From Amblyomma americanum (lineage: Eukaryota; Arthropoda; Arachnida; Ixodida; Ixodidae): a DNA stretch of 64,000 bases. Position 1 is the first letter of the stretch; every line of letters begins with the position of its first letter. The notes under the pieces were generated by a model. That model saw nothing but the letters and a program-made list of their open reading frames with translations. It did not search any database and was not told the DNA's origin. The DNA lies in the NCBI RefSeq assembly GCF_052857255.1, contig NC_135506.1:80026324-80090323 (forward strand), read 5' to 3'. Below are positions 1 to 10,980 of the stretch, piece after piece. A program made the translations under genes and the position numbers.

Positions 1-1044
1 CTGCCGGCCCAAAGCTTGCTCTTGGTGTCCTTCGAAAAAACTTGGTGTCAATATGGTTCTAATGTTGTCTTTACCTACTAAAGACAGAGCCTTAAAACTG
101 AAAAACTCTTAAAATCATCCAGGAGCGGAGCAGCTGAAGGCTTCTGTCAGCCGCCACTTGGAAATTTCTGAGGTGCGCCCTTTCGCAGGAGGTTCATTCT
201 GTGCCGATCCTCGGATGGCCGGTGCGTGTTGTTCATCACACATGCTTCGAGTCTTTTCCAGTTACACATTTTATACCTGAGCAACTCTCTTGTACCAAAG
301 GCATCATCCGCGGCAGGGACCCATCGGCTTCTCCTTGGGAAATGCTTGAGGACCTTTATGACGCCGGTGGGGCGTTATAATAGTATTCCGCTGTATCAGA
401 AATGTTGATTGCTCTCGTGTGCCTGCAGAGCCCATAATCACAGCTTTTGCAGGGTTTTCGCGCACATCTGAGCTTAAGGTTCGGCCCATAGTGTGCTGCG
501 TCGGCCCGCTACAACCTCGACCTTTTGCAATACAGAAATTTCTGGCATTTTGGTCATAGCAGCATAGCTTTGAAATCAGCGACGCGTTGCCCCCTTTGCA
601 CGGACAACCATTTTCCTCAAACGTTAGCTCATGTGATGTGCCCAGTCGTAGTCTCTGCTGCGGCAATCATCCGGCTGATGATGCTGACTGTTCAAAATGT
701 TCTGATTAGCGGCGTGTCTGTTGTATCGGCAGCTGTGTCATAGTGCGGGCTAAACACTGCGCTAGCGTGAAGTTTTCTTTCTACCTCGCCTTGTTCCCCT
801 TTCCGTTCTCTCTCCCGGGGCCTGATTACGCAACTGTCAATAAGGAAAATTGTCAAAAACTTGTCAAAATGGTGTCAATAAGCCTCACCCCTATGGGTCG
901 GTCGTCGCCGGCGGCCATTTTGCTTTTTTGCGTCATGGGTGGCTGCAGATTACGTCACTGGTGTGGCAGAAGTGGTGACGTTGCACACCTAATTATGCAG
1001 CCGCTAATTGACAGTTTTTTGTGACAGTTTCGAGGCTGTCTAGC
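1..1044. other. No recognised gene
   Basis: No convincing coding region. At 835-890 the short word GTCAA recurs several times (as in GTCAATAAGG and TTGTCAAAA), which I cannot assign to a repeat family. Short open frames here have no recognisable motif. Confidence 0.4.
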
Positions 1045-1050
1045 GATATC

Positions 1051-1206
1051 AAAGAATACAGCGAGGCAACGGTTATGTCCGACTCACAAGCAGCGGTACG
1101 CAATTACCTCAGAGGCCGCGTTGGCGCTCCGTGTCGGGAAATTTTAGAAAAGTATAATCCTTCCAACATCCAGATCTTCTGGACGCCTGGGAGGCCGTCA
1201 ATTTGA
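1051..1206 (+). pseudogene. LINE RNase H-like fragment
   Basis: The frame reads M-S-D-S-Q-A-A-V-R-N-Y-L-R-G-R-V and, about 20 residues later, I-F-W-T-P-G before a stop. This matches two consecutive motifs of the RNase H domain of non-LTR retrotransposons: the third-acidic-residue block (TDSQAA) and the block normally reading WTPGH. Here the histidine is replaced (WTPGRPS). Only about 50 residues remain and the first two acidic motifs are missing. It directly precedes the Harbinger-like fragment in the same orientation. Family assignment is inference from motif order; the element subtype is not clear. Confidence 0.45.
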
Positions 1207-1227
1207 CCGTTGCGTTTGTGAGAGAAA

Positions 1228-1608
1228 ATGGAGGCGGTGTACGCGGCGATACGACTGAGGCGGCTGCGCTGGCGCAAGCAACGGCGAAGGAGGGCGCACG
1301 AAGACGCGCTTGACCTGCCGGACGAGCTGTTTCGACGCCTTTTTCGACTTGAGAAGCAGACTGTGGAGTGGATATGCGACGAACTCGCCGATGAACTGGG
1401 AGGATTGCTTGCGAGCGCGCTGTCGGTGCGGTGGCAGGTGCTGTGTGCACTGCGGTTATTTGCCACTGGCGGCTGTCAGGCTGCCGTTGGTAACGAGGCG
1501 CACATCGGCATCGCACAACCGACGGTGAGCAAATGCGTACAGCCGGTGTTGGAGGCAATTTGTAAAGTTAGTGCGCAGAAGGGGTGGGTGCCGTCGTCAC
1601 CTCTGTGA
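1228..1608 (+). pseudogene. HARBI1/Harbinger-like transposase N-terminal fragment
   Basis: A 126-codon frame. Residues about 32-50 (LPDELFRRLFRLEKQTVEW) and 63-105 (L-S-V-R-W-Q-V-L-C-A-L-R-L-F-A-T-G, then V-G-N-E-A-H, then I-A-Q-P-T-V-S-K-C) match the helical N-terminal domain of HARBI1-type PIF/Harbinger transposases, where LCALRFFATGS...VG....GISQPTVSR is typical. The frame stops just after K-G-W-V-P, before any of the DDE catalytic residues. It may be a truncated transposon copy or the first exon of a domesticated HARBI1 gene whose next exon I cannot find. A proximal TATATAAATAAG lies just after the stop. I see no clear terminal inverted repeats. Confidence 0.6.
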
Positions 1609-2529
1609 CACTCAGCTACATATAAATAAGACACGCTTATGCTGGCAAAACAGTTTATTTTTCCCAGCAAACGGCACTTCGTGGTCGTCTTCTGTTTCCC
1701 AAGGGAAAAGAAACAGACAACCACTCGTCAAATACTGCAACACCTCACCTTTTGGCATTTTTGTCATCAATCGAAAAAGCCGAACACACACTTCAAGAAG
1801 TTGTCTTAGTCGATTTCGTTTCGTGCGCTCCTTGCAAGTTCGCTCGGTAGTCACATGCCTATCACTGCGGTCGTTGAAATTTTTCTGCACACTTCGGTCA
1901 ACCGCACAGTAGCTTCCAGACGCCGCGTAAAAAACAATAACACGGCGTGGAATCGGCTGCTTTAGTGCAAAGCGACTTGACGTTTTACCGCCGTCAGCGC
2001 ATCCCCGCGGCAGCAAAAGTTACCCGCCAGCCAATTTATTAGCACAACTTCGAACGCTTTTTTTTTTGCTTAATATTTTCCAACTATGTTTTGGCAAAAT
2101 AAAATATTAGTTATTTTGATTGCAGCCTATTTCTTAAATCTTTTTACAAAAATTTTGCAGACGGCCTCTCACCGTCCAAATAAATGCTCTCGGGGCGCTG
2201 CCCTGCTGTAATTGGCTGATTCCTCGTTGCGTCAAGCGGTGACGTCTCTTCGTTTCATCATTCGACGTCACTGTCAATAACGTTTGACAGAATAATCCGG
2301 CACCTGGATTACTGTATAACCACCCTCTGTTGACAATAAACGCCAGTTTTTACCTGTCTCGTTCCCATGCGTGAACGCTCGTTCCGTTCCTGTGGTGGCC
2401 TATCGGCTGCCGCAATGTTGCAGTGTCCTGGACATCATCCAGCACAGAAGGTCCTCCAGAGTTGTTAGGAAAATACCCCGGCAGGTCTTTAGAAAAGGTT
2501 ATCAGGCAAAAGTTATATCAGGTGTTGAG
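1609..2529. other. Unassigned, partly AT-rich stretch after the Harbinger fragment
   Basis: A minus-strand frame (about 1612-2016) has an AATAAA on its strand at 1654-1659, but its translation resembles nothing I know. 2025-2160 is AT-rich with T runs. 2240-2345 carries GACGTCA-like words and CTGTCAATAACGTTTGACAG, an imperfect inverted repeat. Confidence 0.3.
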
Positions 2530-2770
2530 GCAAAAGTTCGTAATATCTTAAGCGAAACAGCGACACGGTTATGTTTGTTGTATCCAAGGTCAACACACTG
2601 AGTTAAATCTGGGGCCCAGACGCTATAACGCAAGTTCGTTATATCCGAGCTTAATGTGCGAAATTTCGCTGTATACGAGGTTAACGCTGTACAGGTAGTT
2701 TTATTCGAGGTAGCATACTAAGGGTACTTTACCAAATTCGTATACGTAGTACATTAAGTTCGTTCGTACC
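2530..2770. repeat. Degenerate repeats of a GTTCGTTATATCCGAG-like word
   Basis: Related words recur: AAGTTCGTAATATC (about 2535), TTTGTTGTATCCAAGG (about 2574), AAGTTCGTTATATCCGAG (about 2633), AATTTCGCTGTATACGAGG (about 2661), TTTTATTCGAGG (about 2699), AAGTTCGTTCGTACC (about 2756). Spacing is irregular (30-60 bases). It is a decayed tandem or internally repetitive element of unknown family. Confidence 0.4.
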
Positions 2771-3582
2771 ACGCTGGGCAGGTTGCCACCTGCCAATGGC
2801 TAGTCACAGACGGCGGTCGCCATTTTCACTTCGTTGTGACCGGGCCGGCGGTAGGCGCCTGTCGTCAGACAGCGACGACGTTGTGTGGAATCCGCGACGG
2901 CGCTGCATCGAACGTGCATAAGATCTTCATTTATGCAGTACTGTGCGCTCTCTCTATTCATGTAAAATTTTGATCGACACCGCTGCTCTTCGTTTGGGCC
3001 TATAGAGCTCAGCCTCTATTCCTAAACATGAACATGCCGCTTATTTTCATTGCGAAGCACATTACTGCTGATCAAGCTGATGTACGGTCTAAGCAACATA
3101 TCTTTATGTTAGTGGCGTGGATAATTTTACCAAGTCAGTCACAACTGAGCGTTCTTTCAAAACATGGAGTTGGCAATTGGTTTGTCGTCACCAGCTTGCA
3201 GCCGCGCTTGTGGTTATAAGTGGTTCTTTTTTTCTTCCATTTCTGCTCTCAGTACCGAAGCACTTGCTCTTGTTTAGAATGGTCCGCAAGTAATCGGCCA
3301 TGAAATAAGCTCTTCACACTGTTCAAAGTACGGAGACGGCTATGCAAGATACTTCATACAGCGACAATATACAAAATGCATTCACGCGCGCCGGCCGCTC
3401 CCTCGGAATCTCGGCTTTGTTCATTTTAGCGCGACAGTGTAGGTCATGCTCCGAAAGGGAACAGCAGTTCCTCGCGTGAGCACCCAACACTTTTCCCGCC
3501 GAAAAAAAAACATTTTGTTTGCAGTTTTTTTTTTCTGACTTCCCATTGAGTGCCTCAAAGCAGCGGCGCTCTTCCCGTGCAG
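2771..3582. other. No recognised gene
   Basis: Nothing identifiable. A pyrimidine-rich tract with long T runs (about 3505-3540) precedes the splice-acceptor-like CTTCCCGTGCAG that opens the first exon-like unit. Confidence 0.35.
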
Positions 3583-4156
3583 GCTTCTGTGACGTGGCCG
3601 CAGTTGAGCACAGCCTGTCCCTACTCGTCAGCGGCTCCGCGAGCATCTGCTCCTGTGTCTCCAGAAGGATGGTGGCGACATCTACCCACCCGTAGAGCAG
3701 TTGCTCTCGGCAGCTCTCTCCCGAGCGTTTCAACTCGACGGCCATGGAAAGTCGTGTGGGCCGCGTACAAGTAGGCACTGCTATTGTTCTTCATGTCGAG
3801 CAGCAACAGATGGCAACTGAGCTCTGCCTGCTTTACCTGCTGGTGGCGATGCTGCCATTCCTTATGCTAGTGGCGCCACCATCCTGGATAGAACTCACGC
3901 ACAACACAAGTACATCCACCATAATCGCTGCACGTTCACTGTAGTAATACCACCAACACGTTAATTTCAACAGTTGAACACGTGCGATGGCCTCATTGAA
4001 GTGAACCGGAATTGAACAGGGGCTACAATGAACAAACTACGATACCACAGGAGCACGCACGCGACGAGGCCACAACCCACATTGAACTCTACAGCCACAG
4101 CAGCAGCAACCACACCGACCACATCGACGTAGATAAGTAAACTTAGAAGAAGTCCC
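3583..4156 (+). repeat. Exon-like unit 1 (Thr-rich exon family)
   Basis: Starts after CTTCCCGTGCAG. The family signature at 3774-3795 translates G-T-A-I-V-L-H-V. A C/A-rich segment follows to about 4130, and a weak donor-like CCCGGTGACT ends it. The signature is not in frame with the acceptor (distance not a multiple of three), so this copy is probably broken. Boundaries rest on comparison with the better units at 37.2 and 47.2 kb. Confidence 0.45.
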
Positions 4157-4604
4157 GGTGACTCCCAAGGCTATGGCGTTTTGCTACTGATAACATGATC
4201 GCTGGATGAATGCCGACAGCTTCGGCCGCTGGAGAATATAGAAAAAATGCACGTGTAATGAGATTCGAACGCACAGCGCCATATGTGCCTTATTATACGC
4301 AAGCCCACTACTCTATATTCTATAAACTCTATTCTATTCTAAAGATTCGTTTTTCCAGACTGTTTTCTGGGACATCGCCAGCGCTATCGAAAACGAAACA
4401 TGGCAAAACATGGTCTGCTCACCTACCTGTAAAACTCATAAACGTACCCATAAAACCCGGAAAACATCTTTCAAACAGCGTAACCACACTGGACGTATAC
4501 GCATTAAATGCAGGAAAAGCTTCCAGATGCTTTCCTCTAGCTCATCATGTATGCCTTGTCAAGAACATCATTTCTCCTGTTCCTCTTGGCAGAGGAAATT
4601 TCAG

Positions 4605-5012
4605 CCCAGCAGACTTAACTGCTGGCGACGCTCCTGCTGTTCCTCATGCCGGCAGCGCTGGTTATTCAGTGGACATCTACAGGAGCCATTCCTGCACATA
4701 GACCATAACCCTCACACACTACAGCCAAGAAACGCGCACCCCAACAGAGTGGCCATCTGTCCAAACACCATTACGAAAACCACGGCGACAAAGGCACAAC
4801 TACCACGAACATTAGCTCAGCAAAAAGAAACACCTCAGCCATCACTCATACACACCAACCGTCGCCACTAGCGGTGCGTCAACTGCAGCGGCAGCGGGGA
4901 ACGAACATGAGATCAGCTTCCACCGCGACACAGACCACTGCTCAGAAAAACTGTCCTACCTCGACCACCACCACCACGACAAACTATTACGGCAATGACG
5001 ACCATTTCGTTG
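4605..5012 (+). repeat. Exon-like unit 2 (Thr-rich exon family)
   Basis: Signature at 4624-4650 reads G-D-A-P-A-V-P-H-A-G-S-A-G in a frame open from about 4210. A very C/A-rich segment follows (4680-4990, many ACC/ACA/ACG triplets, including a CCACCACCACCACGAC run). Acceptor-like TTTCAG at 4599-4604; possible donor TTGGTAATAT at about 5012. Start and end are tentative. Confidence 0.45.
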
Positions 5013-5211
5013 GTAATATGCTCTCCTGCCAAGGCTGACCAGGGATAACCAGATAACAGAAAATTAGGCGGGTTTAAGCATGGTTTGAACCTGGTTATAC
5101 GGGCGAAAACTGTTAAGAGTTGACGCGCTCGGACTGGCGTTCATGGCGAGACTGAACGACCAGAGCCAGCGAAGCAGCTGTGAAATCACCGCTAATCTCG
5201 TGGTATTACAG

Positions 5212-5790
5212 CGGCGAGGCTCCGAGCGCGCGCAGCTGCGGCGCCTCTCCGCAGCGGGTCACGTTGCGTGACGTCACAGGACACACCACGCTCCGACGGC
5301 TGAAGTGTGGTAGGAACGGCACTTGTTCTGTTCTTCATGAGGCTGGCGACTGTAATCATGTCTGCACATTTTGGCGTGCATTCCTTGATTGGGGCACTAG
5401 TTGTTTTATGCCGGCGGTCGTGGCCATCCCGCACTATGCGCAGCCTCGAATGTAGAAATGCTGTCCTCTGCTCCAAAATGTCCCCAGATATAGTGCTTAC
5501 AAAGCCCCCACAGCATCCCCTGCTAAGAGGATTCTGCACACAAGGTTACTGTGCGGAAACTAACAGAACTGAAAACACCTATAAGAGTCCCTTTGTAACT
5601 GGCGCGACCATGACCATCCTAATGGTAGTCATTGACATACAACAAGCCCGATAGCAACACGGCCTCGACGACTACGACAACGAATTGATCAATGAGAAAT
5701 ACTGCAACATCACAGCTGTGGCCTTGCTGTTTTAGTGTTAGGCTAGTATACGAAAATTGCAGAGTTCGATCCCCTATTGCGCCGGCTGTC
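5212..5790 (+). repeat. Exon-like unit 3 (Thr-rich exon family), degraded
   Basis: Acceptor-like GGTATTACAG precedes 5212. Signature DNA at 5318-5340 (GGCACTTGTTCTGTTCTTCATG) carries an indel relative to other units, so the peptide shifts frame after G-T-A-L-V. C/A-rich sequence follows from about 5560 to 5720. No donor found. Confidence 0.35.
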
Positions 5791-7110
5791 CTCCGGTTAT
5801 CCAATCAGTACTAGGAGCAGCTTTGTACTATGCTGCTTTTGGGCGAAATTGGTCCGCGTCAACTATCGCAGCTATCGCCAACTCAATCGTTTTCTGCCGA
5901 CTCCTTCCCGGTTGTCATCCTCTTCTTTTAAGCAGTTATTTTTCCTTCACTGCTCTTGATCTGTTCCTTAATAATTGCAGGAAGTTGCGGAAAGTGGACA
6001 ATATGTGGGCTGGAAGGGCTTCCGGATTGTTCTTCCGATGTTTCTCATGCCTTAGCCAAGTACTTGTTCTCACCAGGGATAAGTAAGACCCCGTAGATAA
6101 TCGTCAAATGCCAGTCTGGGTCGCACATCACCGGGTTGCAGATCACCGGCACGTTCGTTCTACCTGTTCCCTTGACACAGTCTGTACCGAGCATGGCCAT
6201 TTCCTTTCTTTCTTAAACCAACCACTTGCGCTTCTCTTTCCCTTCTTGATACTTTGCGGACATCAGTGATGTTCATTATCACTTTTCATCCCCTCCAACC
6301 GTTCTTTATTGTCCACGGGTCCTCCCCATTGCCTTTAAATCCCAACTGGTGTCCGCATCTCTGCCTTCTTCCCAGCGCTTCTCCGTTCACCATCCTTTCC
6401 GGGTGCACAATTGGCCGTTTCTTCCCTCATAGGACTTCTTGCTATCATGCCGGCCGTAGACGGGGGCACCAAATGGCCAATTTTGGTGGGCTTTTGCCCT
6501 GCCTCTGCTACCCAGGCATGGGGTTTTGTCCCTTTTGTTCGGCACGGGTTCACCATTTTTCCCTGCGCGCAGGATTAGTCTTTTCTCATGGCATGGGCCC
6601 ACTGTTGCCGCTTTTCACACTCCTCTCTTTCTCCTACCTTATTTGTCAATCGGTAATTTCTTCTCTACCCGTTCTTCTATGCTCACCCTTATCCTCATTC
6701 TTTCCTTCTGTACTCTCGTTTTCTACCTTCTACAGTGTCTTCCTTTTCTTCCTCCCATTTGTAAATTGCGCCTTCTTACCAGCAACCAATAAGCGCTAAA
6801 ATTTTTGGGCACAAGAGCCGGCTTCCTATCTCATTCTTCTTTCAGTGACCTCTTTTAACGGGACTTTCCTGCTCTGCTTTGCTCGCCTTGCTGCACCTTT
6901 TAAGTTTGTTTGACAGATTTTCTTTTTGGATTTTGCCATGAAATCTTCATTGAGCGCCTCGCCTGTAATCTTTTGTTTAGACTGGTTTACACTGGCTATA
7001 ACCATCTTTCTGCAACCTGTCTTTTGGTTGTTACCTGCCATCTGAAGAGTGGATCAGAGAATTGGAAATTGGCGTTTGATTCCAGCTTGCGTACATCGAA
7101 AGATGTACCA
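5791..7110. other. No gene; pyrimidine-rich 6.2-6.9 kb
   Basis: The + strand is strongly C/T-rich from about 6180 to 6900, giving long low-complexity frames rich in L, F, S and P. I do not believe they are coding. A denser block at 6350-6600 could be part of a decayed interspersed repeat, but I cannot name it. Confidence 0.3.
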
Positions 7111-7827
7111 TGGCGCTCTATATCTCAGTTGCTCTTATGCCACTGAAATTCATGATCAGCATCAAATACCGTAACCGCAGATACGAAGTCCTGCACACCA
7201 ATGGCGACGACCGCAAATACGTCCAGAATACCTGCCACTGCGAATGTGCTTATCACCAGCAGCGCAATTACGATAGCTACGGTCGCTACTATACAACAAC
7301 GACCGCAACTTCCACATCAACGATTATCACAGAAGAGCAGCTGCAGCTGCACTGCAAACACGGTGGCCCCGACCACGACATCACCTTTCTAGAAAGCAAC
7401 GCATTTCAGTAGCCATAACGGTCATGGTCTCGTTACAGCCCTTAAGAACACGTGCAGGTAAAACCGCCGCGAGAGACAGAGTGCAAGAAACAAGGAAAGA
7501 CCATAACGACCGGAACCGAAAACCCAGGCTTGTGCTCGTTAGGCCACCTGAACTGCGCTCCGTCGGTAGCTTCCGTGTTCGGGCTTTCGTCCTTCTACTG
7601 GTCCCGGGTCTCTTCTGGTCATACGCCGCGTGCCTCAAGCCATCGGCTTTCTTCCTCCTGGCTGCCGGGTCTCCTGTGCCTTCGAACATCGCTATCCTGT
7701 CGTCCCGCTTGCCGAAACGGTTCCTTTCGCCAGTGGTCGTGCCCGATGAACTTTTGGAGAGAAGTTACCTACTTCCCGAAAGAAGCTGACGTCATCGATT
7801 ACACGGGCCGACGGTACAGAATACGCC
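7111..7827 (+). repeat. Exon-like unit 4 (Thr-rich exon family), divergent
   Basis: A divergent signature lies at 7111-7138 (GGCGCTCTATATCTCAGTTGCTC...), followed by a C/A-rich tract (7190-7390) whose frames are rich in T, S and A. It ends at a donor-like CGCC|GTGAGC (7828-7833), resembling the donor of the 47.2-kb unit. I see no good acceptor. Confidence 0.35.
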
Positions 7828-8057
7828 GTGAGCTGAGCTAGGACATCGGTGATGACCTTACATAGCCACCTGGTACACAACCGGACAAGAAAAACGTGAG
7901 AGTTCCCTTGCATTTTACCGATGGTGTAAAATGTGCAGACAGTAAGTAACAAGCGCACCAGAGAAATTGAAATGCCTTAAAGACGCCTGTCTGGGGTAAC
8001 GCACCATGAGAATAGCGGCCATTAAATAGAAGAGAACAGTCACTGCAACCGACGAAA

Positions 8058-8236
8058 CAGAATGTTTCTATTGTTTTTAGGTTGTTGATCAACAGAAAAT
8101 TAGTAGCGTAGCGATTTCTTACATGGAAAATTTCTGGTTAGAAAAGAGAATAAAAACACCCACGCTCGAAATGAACCTGCGGCCTCCGCATGTCGCGAGC
8201 GGTGGTTTGCCAACCGAGCTAAAACGGCGGCCGCGT
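8058..8236 (-). mobile_element. tRNA-derived SINE (not Ruka), minus strand
   Basis: On the minus strand, TAGCTCGGTTGGC (A-box-like, 8209-8221) is followed about 35 bases on by GGTTCATTTCG (B-box-like, 8167-8177), the spacing of a tRNA-derived RNA polymerase III promoter. The body continues to a tail around 8058-8115 which reappears at 8537-8600 (shared block AAATTAGTAGCGTA). This is a different family from the Ruka copies elsewhere. The tRNA-like part has lost tRNA pairing and is not a tRNA gene. Confidence 0.5.
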
Positions 8237-8536
8237 AGACTTCTACTTTCGAGGGTTTTTACGTTGCACGTAACCCAATCGTAAGAATTAAGACCAGCAA
8301 CCCATACCGGCGCACGTAGGAACATCCTGTTATACCGCAAGTGTCACGTGGAACGTGATCGAATGCTGAATGAAGGCGGAGGCTCCGCGAAACTATGATA
8401 TGCTTCATAAGGCATCAAGACCTCCACAACAGAGGCCCTCCTCCAGCTATTTAGCAGCCAGGTCAGGGTACTGAGGTGCTTTTTACCCACACGCATGAAG
8501 GAAGCCAACGGTTTCTGAAGCCGACGAAAGCCAAGG
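8237..8536. other. No recognised gene
   Basis: Nothing identifiable between two copies of the SINE tail. Confidence 0.35.
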
Positions 8537-8600
8537 GGAATGTTACGTTTTGTTTTAATATGCAGTTTATCAACGGGAAATTAGTAGCGTAACAATTTTT
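8537..8600 (-). mobile_element. SINE tail fragment, second copy
   Basis: Matches the tail of the SINE at 8.06-8.24 kb in the same orientation: GAATGTT, a T-rich stretch, ATCAAC and AAATTAGTAGCGTA occur in the same order. No tRNA-like head is visible, so this is a truncated copy. Confidence 0.4.
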
Positions 8601-9479
8601 TTCATCAAAGAATTTATTAGACAGTAGAAGACAAAAAGTGTCCCCAATTTACCTGGTTAAGATTAATGCGATTCAGGCGCGCTAGCAAGTTTGCCATTGT
8701 TAAGCGAGTTGCACAAAACTTTCTTGCCGTCGTTCCTCAGCTCGGGACAGGGTTAATTGGAGACACATGGAAGAGGCCTTTGCCCTGGAGTGGGCGTAGT
8801 CAGGCTCGTGATCATGACGGCGGTGGTGCTCATGAAGGGTATGAAGCAGGTTGTGATGATGCCATGTGGTCACGTAACCAAGGTGTCCCACCTAGGTCGC
8901 TGAAGCGGCCGGTTGCTCCGGATGACCGAACTGTTTACACGCTCACTGCGCCACGGGTCGGTCACGTGGAGTACTCCTGCTGTGCAGCGGGAATACTGAA
9001 TGCCGCCATGATGCCGTGGGAGAGCTCACATTGTTCAAAGAGCCTGATAAAAACACACATGTCAAAAAGTGGTTGCCATTTTTAGCCTGTTACAATAAGA
9101 TCGCCGACAGCTCACTGCTGAGTGACGTCACACCCAAGAAAATTTGAGGGTGGCCCACCGATCAGCCACGACGCGCAGGGCCCCGAAAATCACAGCCGCA
9201 GTAGACGTGTTAATATAGGTTTCACAATAAGAGAACCTTTGGACGCTTCACACGCGCGGTTGTAATTATGGTATGCGCGCGATCTCCGGCTCAAAATTCA
9301 AGATACTGCTCTGCTGAGCAACGAATCTGCTCGCACAGTGGTGCAAAGAAATGAGACTGGATATGGGCCGTATTTCCAGAAGGTGCACGCAAGCTTTGTT
9401 TCCTCTCTTTGTTTGCATTTCTTTTTAAAAATGAAAACAATACTCATAATGTACTTCTTGTGACGCTTGTTCATTCCAG
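8601..9479. other. No recognised gene
   Basis: A 139-codon plus frame (8666-9085) lacks recognisable motifs, and I do not call it a gene. The stretch ends at the acceptor-like TTCATTCCAG of unit 5. Confidence 0.3.
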
Positions 9480-10545
9480 GTCGTTTCACCGCGCTAAACG
9501 GAGCCTAGCCTTCAACCGGGGTGACATCGGAGCCTCCTGCCGCTTTCGTGTTGCCCTCTGCCACCGTTCGCCTGCAGACGATGCCACATCCATATAGCCG
9601 CGTTCAAGGGTGGACAGTGGTTCTAATCAGAACCGTTCTCGTCATCTTGTGTGAGCTCCATTGGCGGGCATCGGCGACACATGTTCAGTTCTTCTTGTCG
9701 GTGGCCGCCGCAGGCCAGCTGAAACTTCCAAGTGCCGCAGCGCAGTCCAGAAAGCATCATCGGCCAGAGCGACCACAGCGACCAGCGCTGACAAGCACCG
9801 CAACATTTGTTCACCACGGCGCACACAATATCACGATGAAAACCGCCGCAAGTACGACGACCACTCTCACGAAACATTCACTAGTACCATGCACCACACC
9901 ATCTCTGCTTAGCCCCGACCCCTTATCGCACGACACACGCCAGCCACAATCTCAGCTAACAGTTTCATGTACACGTATCTGTGAGTTTCACGGTCACATA
10001 TGCATCAGTTTCGTGGTCAAATCTGTATCAGTTACTACAACACCAGGAACACGCACACGCCAACCACAATCTCAGCTAACAGTTTCATGTACGCATCTCC
10101 ATAAATTTCACGCTCACATATGCATCAGTTTCATCGTATAATCTGCATCAGTTACCGCAACGCCAGACACACGCACACGCCAACCACAATCTCAGCTAAG
10201 TTTCATGTACGCATCTCCATAAATTTCACGCTCACATATGCATTAGTTTCATCGTCAAATCTGCATCAGTTACCGCAACGACGACAATGAAGACCAAGAC
10301 AACGGCGCTCACCATCAACATGCTCTCTGAAACGGGCACAGCATGAAGGACTGCAATCTCGGCGACTACCGTTTTATCCTGTGGGGCGTCTAACGCAATG
10401 AGAGAACGAACAGCTAGCAGCGCCTGTACAGCCATGACCAGCGATTCTCCTAATGGACATCATCCATTTCAATCGGATGCCTTTCCCGTTCAGACTGCTG
10501 GGCCCGACGACAGATTGTCTCTGGTTCTGTGTGACGGTAACTACG
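9480..10545 (+). repeat. Exon-like unit 5 (Thr-rich exon family), with internal minisatellite
   Basis: Acceptor TTGTTCATTCCAG lies before 9480. The signature at 9673-9702 reads G-D-T-C-S-V-L-L-V-G-G. A C/A-rich segment follows, with a 120-bp minisatellite inside it (9935-10280). The unit ends at donor CTACG|GTGAGT (10546-10551). The sequence after the donor (TGCTTGTCGATTTTCTTAAACG) closely resembles that after the donor at 47.99 kb, so intronic flank was duplicated along with the exon. The acceptor-side frame meets a stop after five codons, so this copy is probably non-functional. Confidence 0.55.
9935..10280 (+). repeat. Minisatellite, three units of about 120 bp
   Basis: Units begin at 9935, 10055 and 10175, each with ACACGCCA(G/A)CCACAATCTC. 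Units 1 and 2 are 120 bases; the third has lost a few bases at its CAGCTAAC. As 120 is a multiple of three, one frame stays open through unit 1 into unit 2 and stops at GTATAA near 10140. Each unit also has internal near-duplicates (CACATATGCATCAGTTTC, then AAATCTGCATCAGTTA). Confidence 0.85.
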
Positions 10546-10704
10546 GTGAGTTCATGAATTGCTTGTCGATTTTCTTAAACGGCCCCAAGCATTGTGAAAA
10601 AATTTCGTTTGTGCTTGTTGGGACAGATATTTACCATGTGGCATTGATGTCACCTCAAATTTATTCTTGCTTGAACAGGCGGAAGCTGCGCATGCGATAA
10701 TAAA

Positions 10705-10966
10705 CTATAATTGGTTTTTGGGGAAAGGAATTTGCTCCGTATCTGTCTCACATCTTGGCGGTCACCCGAACAGCGCCGTAAGAGAAGGATAAAGGAAGGA
10801 CTGAGAGAAGAAAAGAAGAAAAAGGTGCCGTAGTTAGTGGAGGGCTCCGGAATAACTTCGACCACCTGGGGGTCTTTAGCGTGCACTGACATTGCACAGC
10901 ACACGAGCCCTCTTGCGTTTCGCCTCCATCGAAACACTGCTGCCACGGTCAGGTTCGAACACGGGT
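10705..10966 (-). mobile_element. Ruka-type SINE with target-site duplication
   Basis: On the minus strand: B-box-like GTTCGAACCTGAC, then GTGCACGCTAAAGACC, the CTCCACTA...CGGCACC block, the C/T-rich segment and the end ...CCAATTATAG. The direct repeat CATGCGATAATAAA (10691-10704) and CATGCGATAATGAA (10967-10980) flanks it exactly, with one mismatch, which marks a retroposition target-site duplication. The element is 5'-truncated within the tRNA-like head. Confidence 0.9.
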
Positions 10967-10980
10967 CATGCGATAATGAA

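Noticed and set aside
1612..2016. Minus-strand gene with AATAAA at 1654-1659
   Set aside because: A 134-codon frame exists, but the translation resembles nothing I know and a single AATAAA is weak evidence.
800..2345. Terminal inverted repeats of a Harbinger transposon around the fragment
   Set aside because: GTCAATA/GACGTCA words occur on both sides but do not align as inverted termini.
6254..6799. 181-codon frame rich in L, F, S, P
   Set aside because: The DNA is pyrimidine-rich, which yields such frames by chance; no domain or conserved motif.
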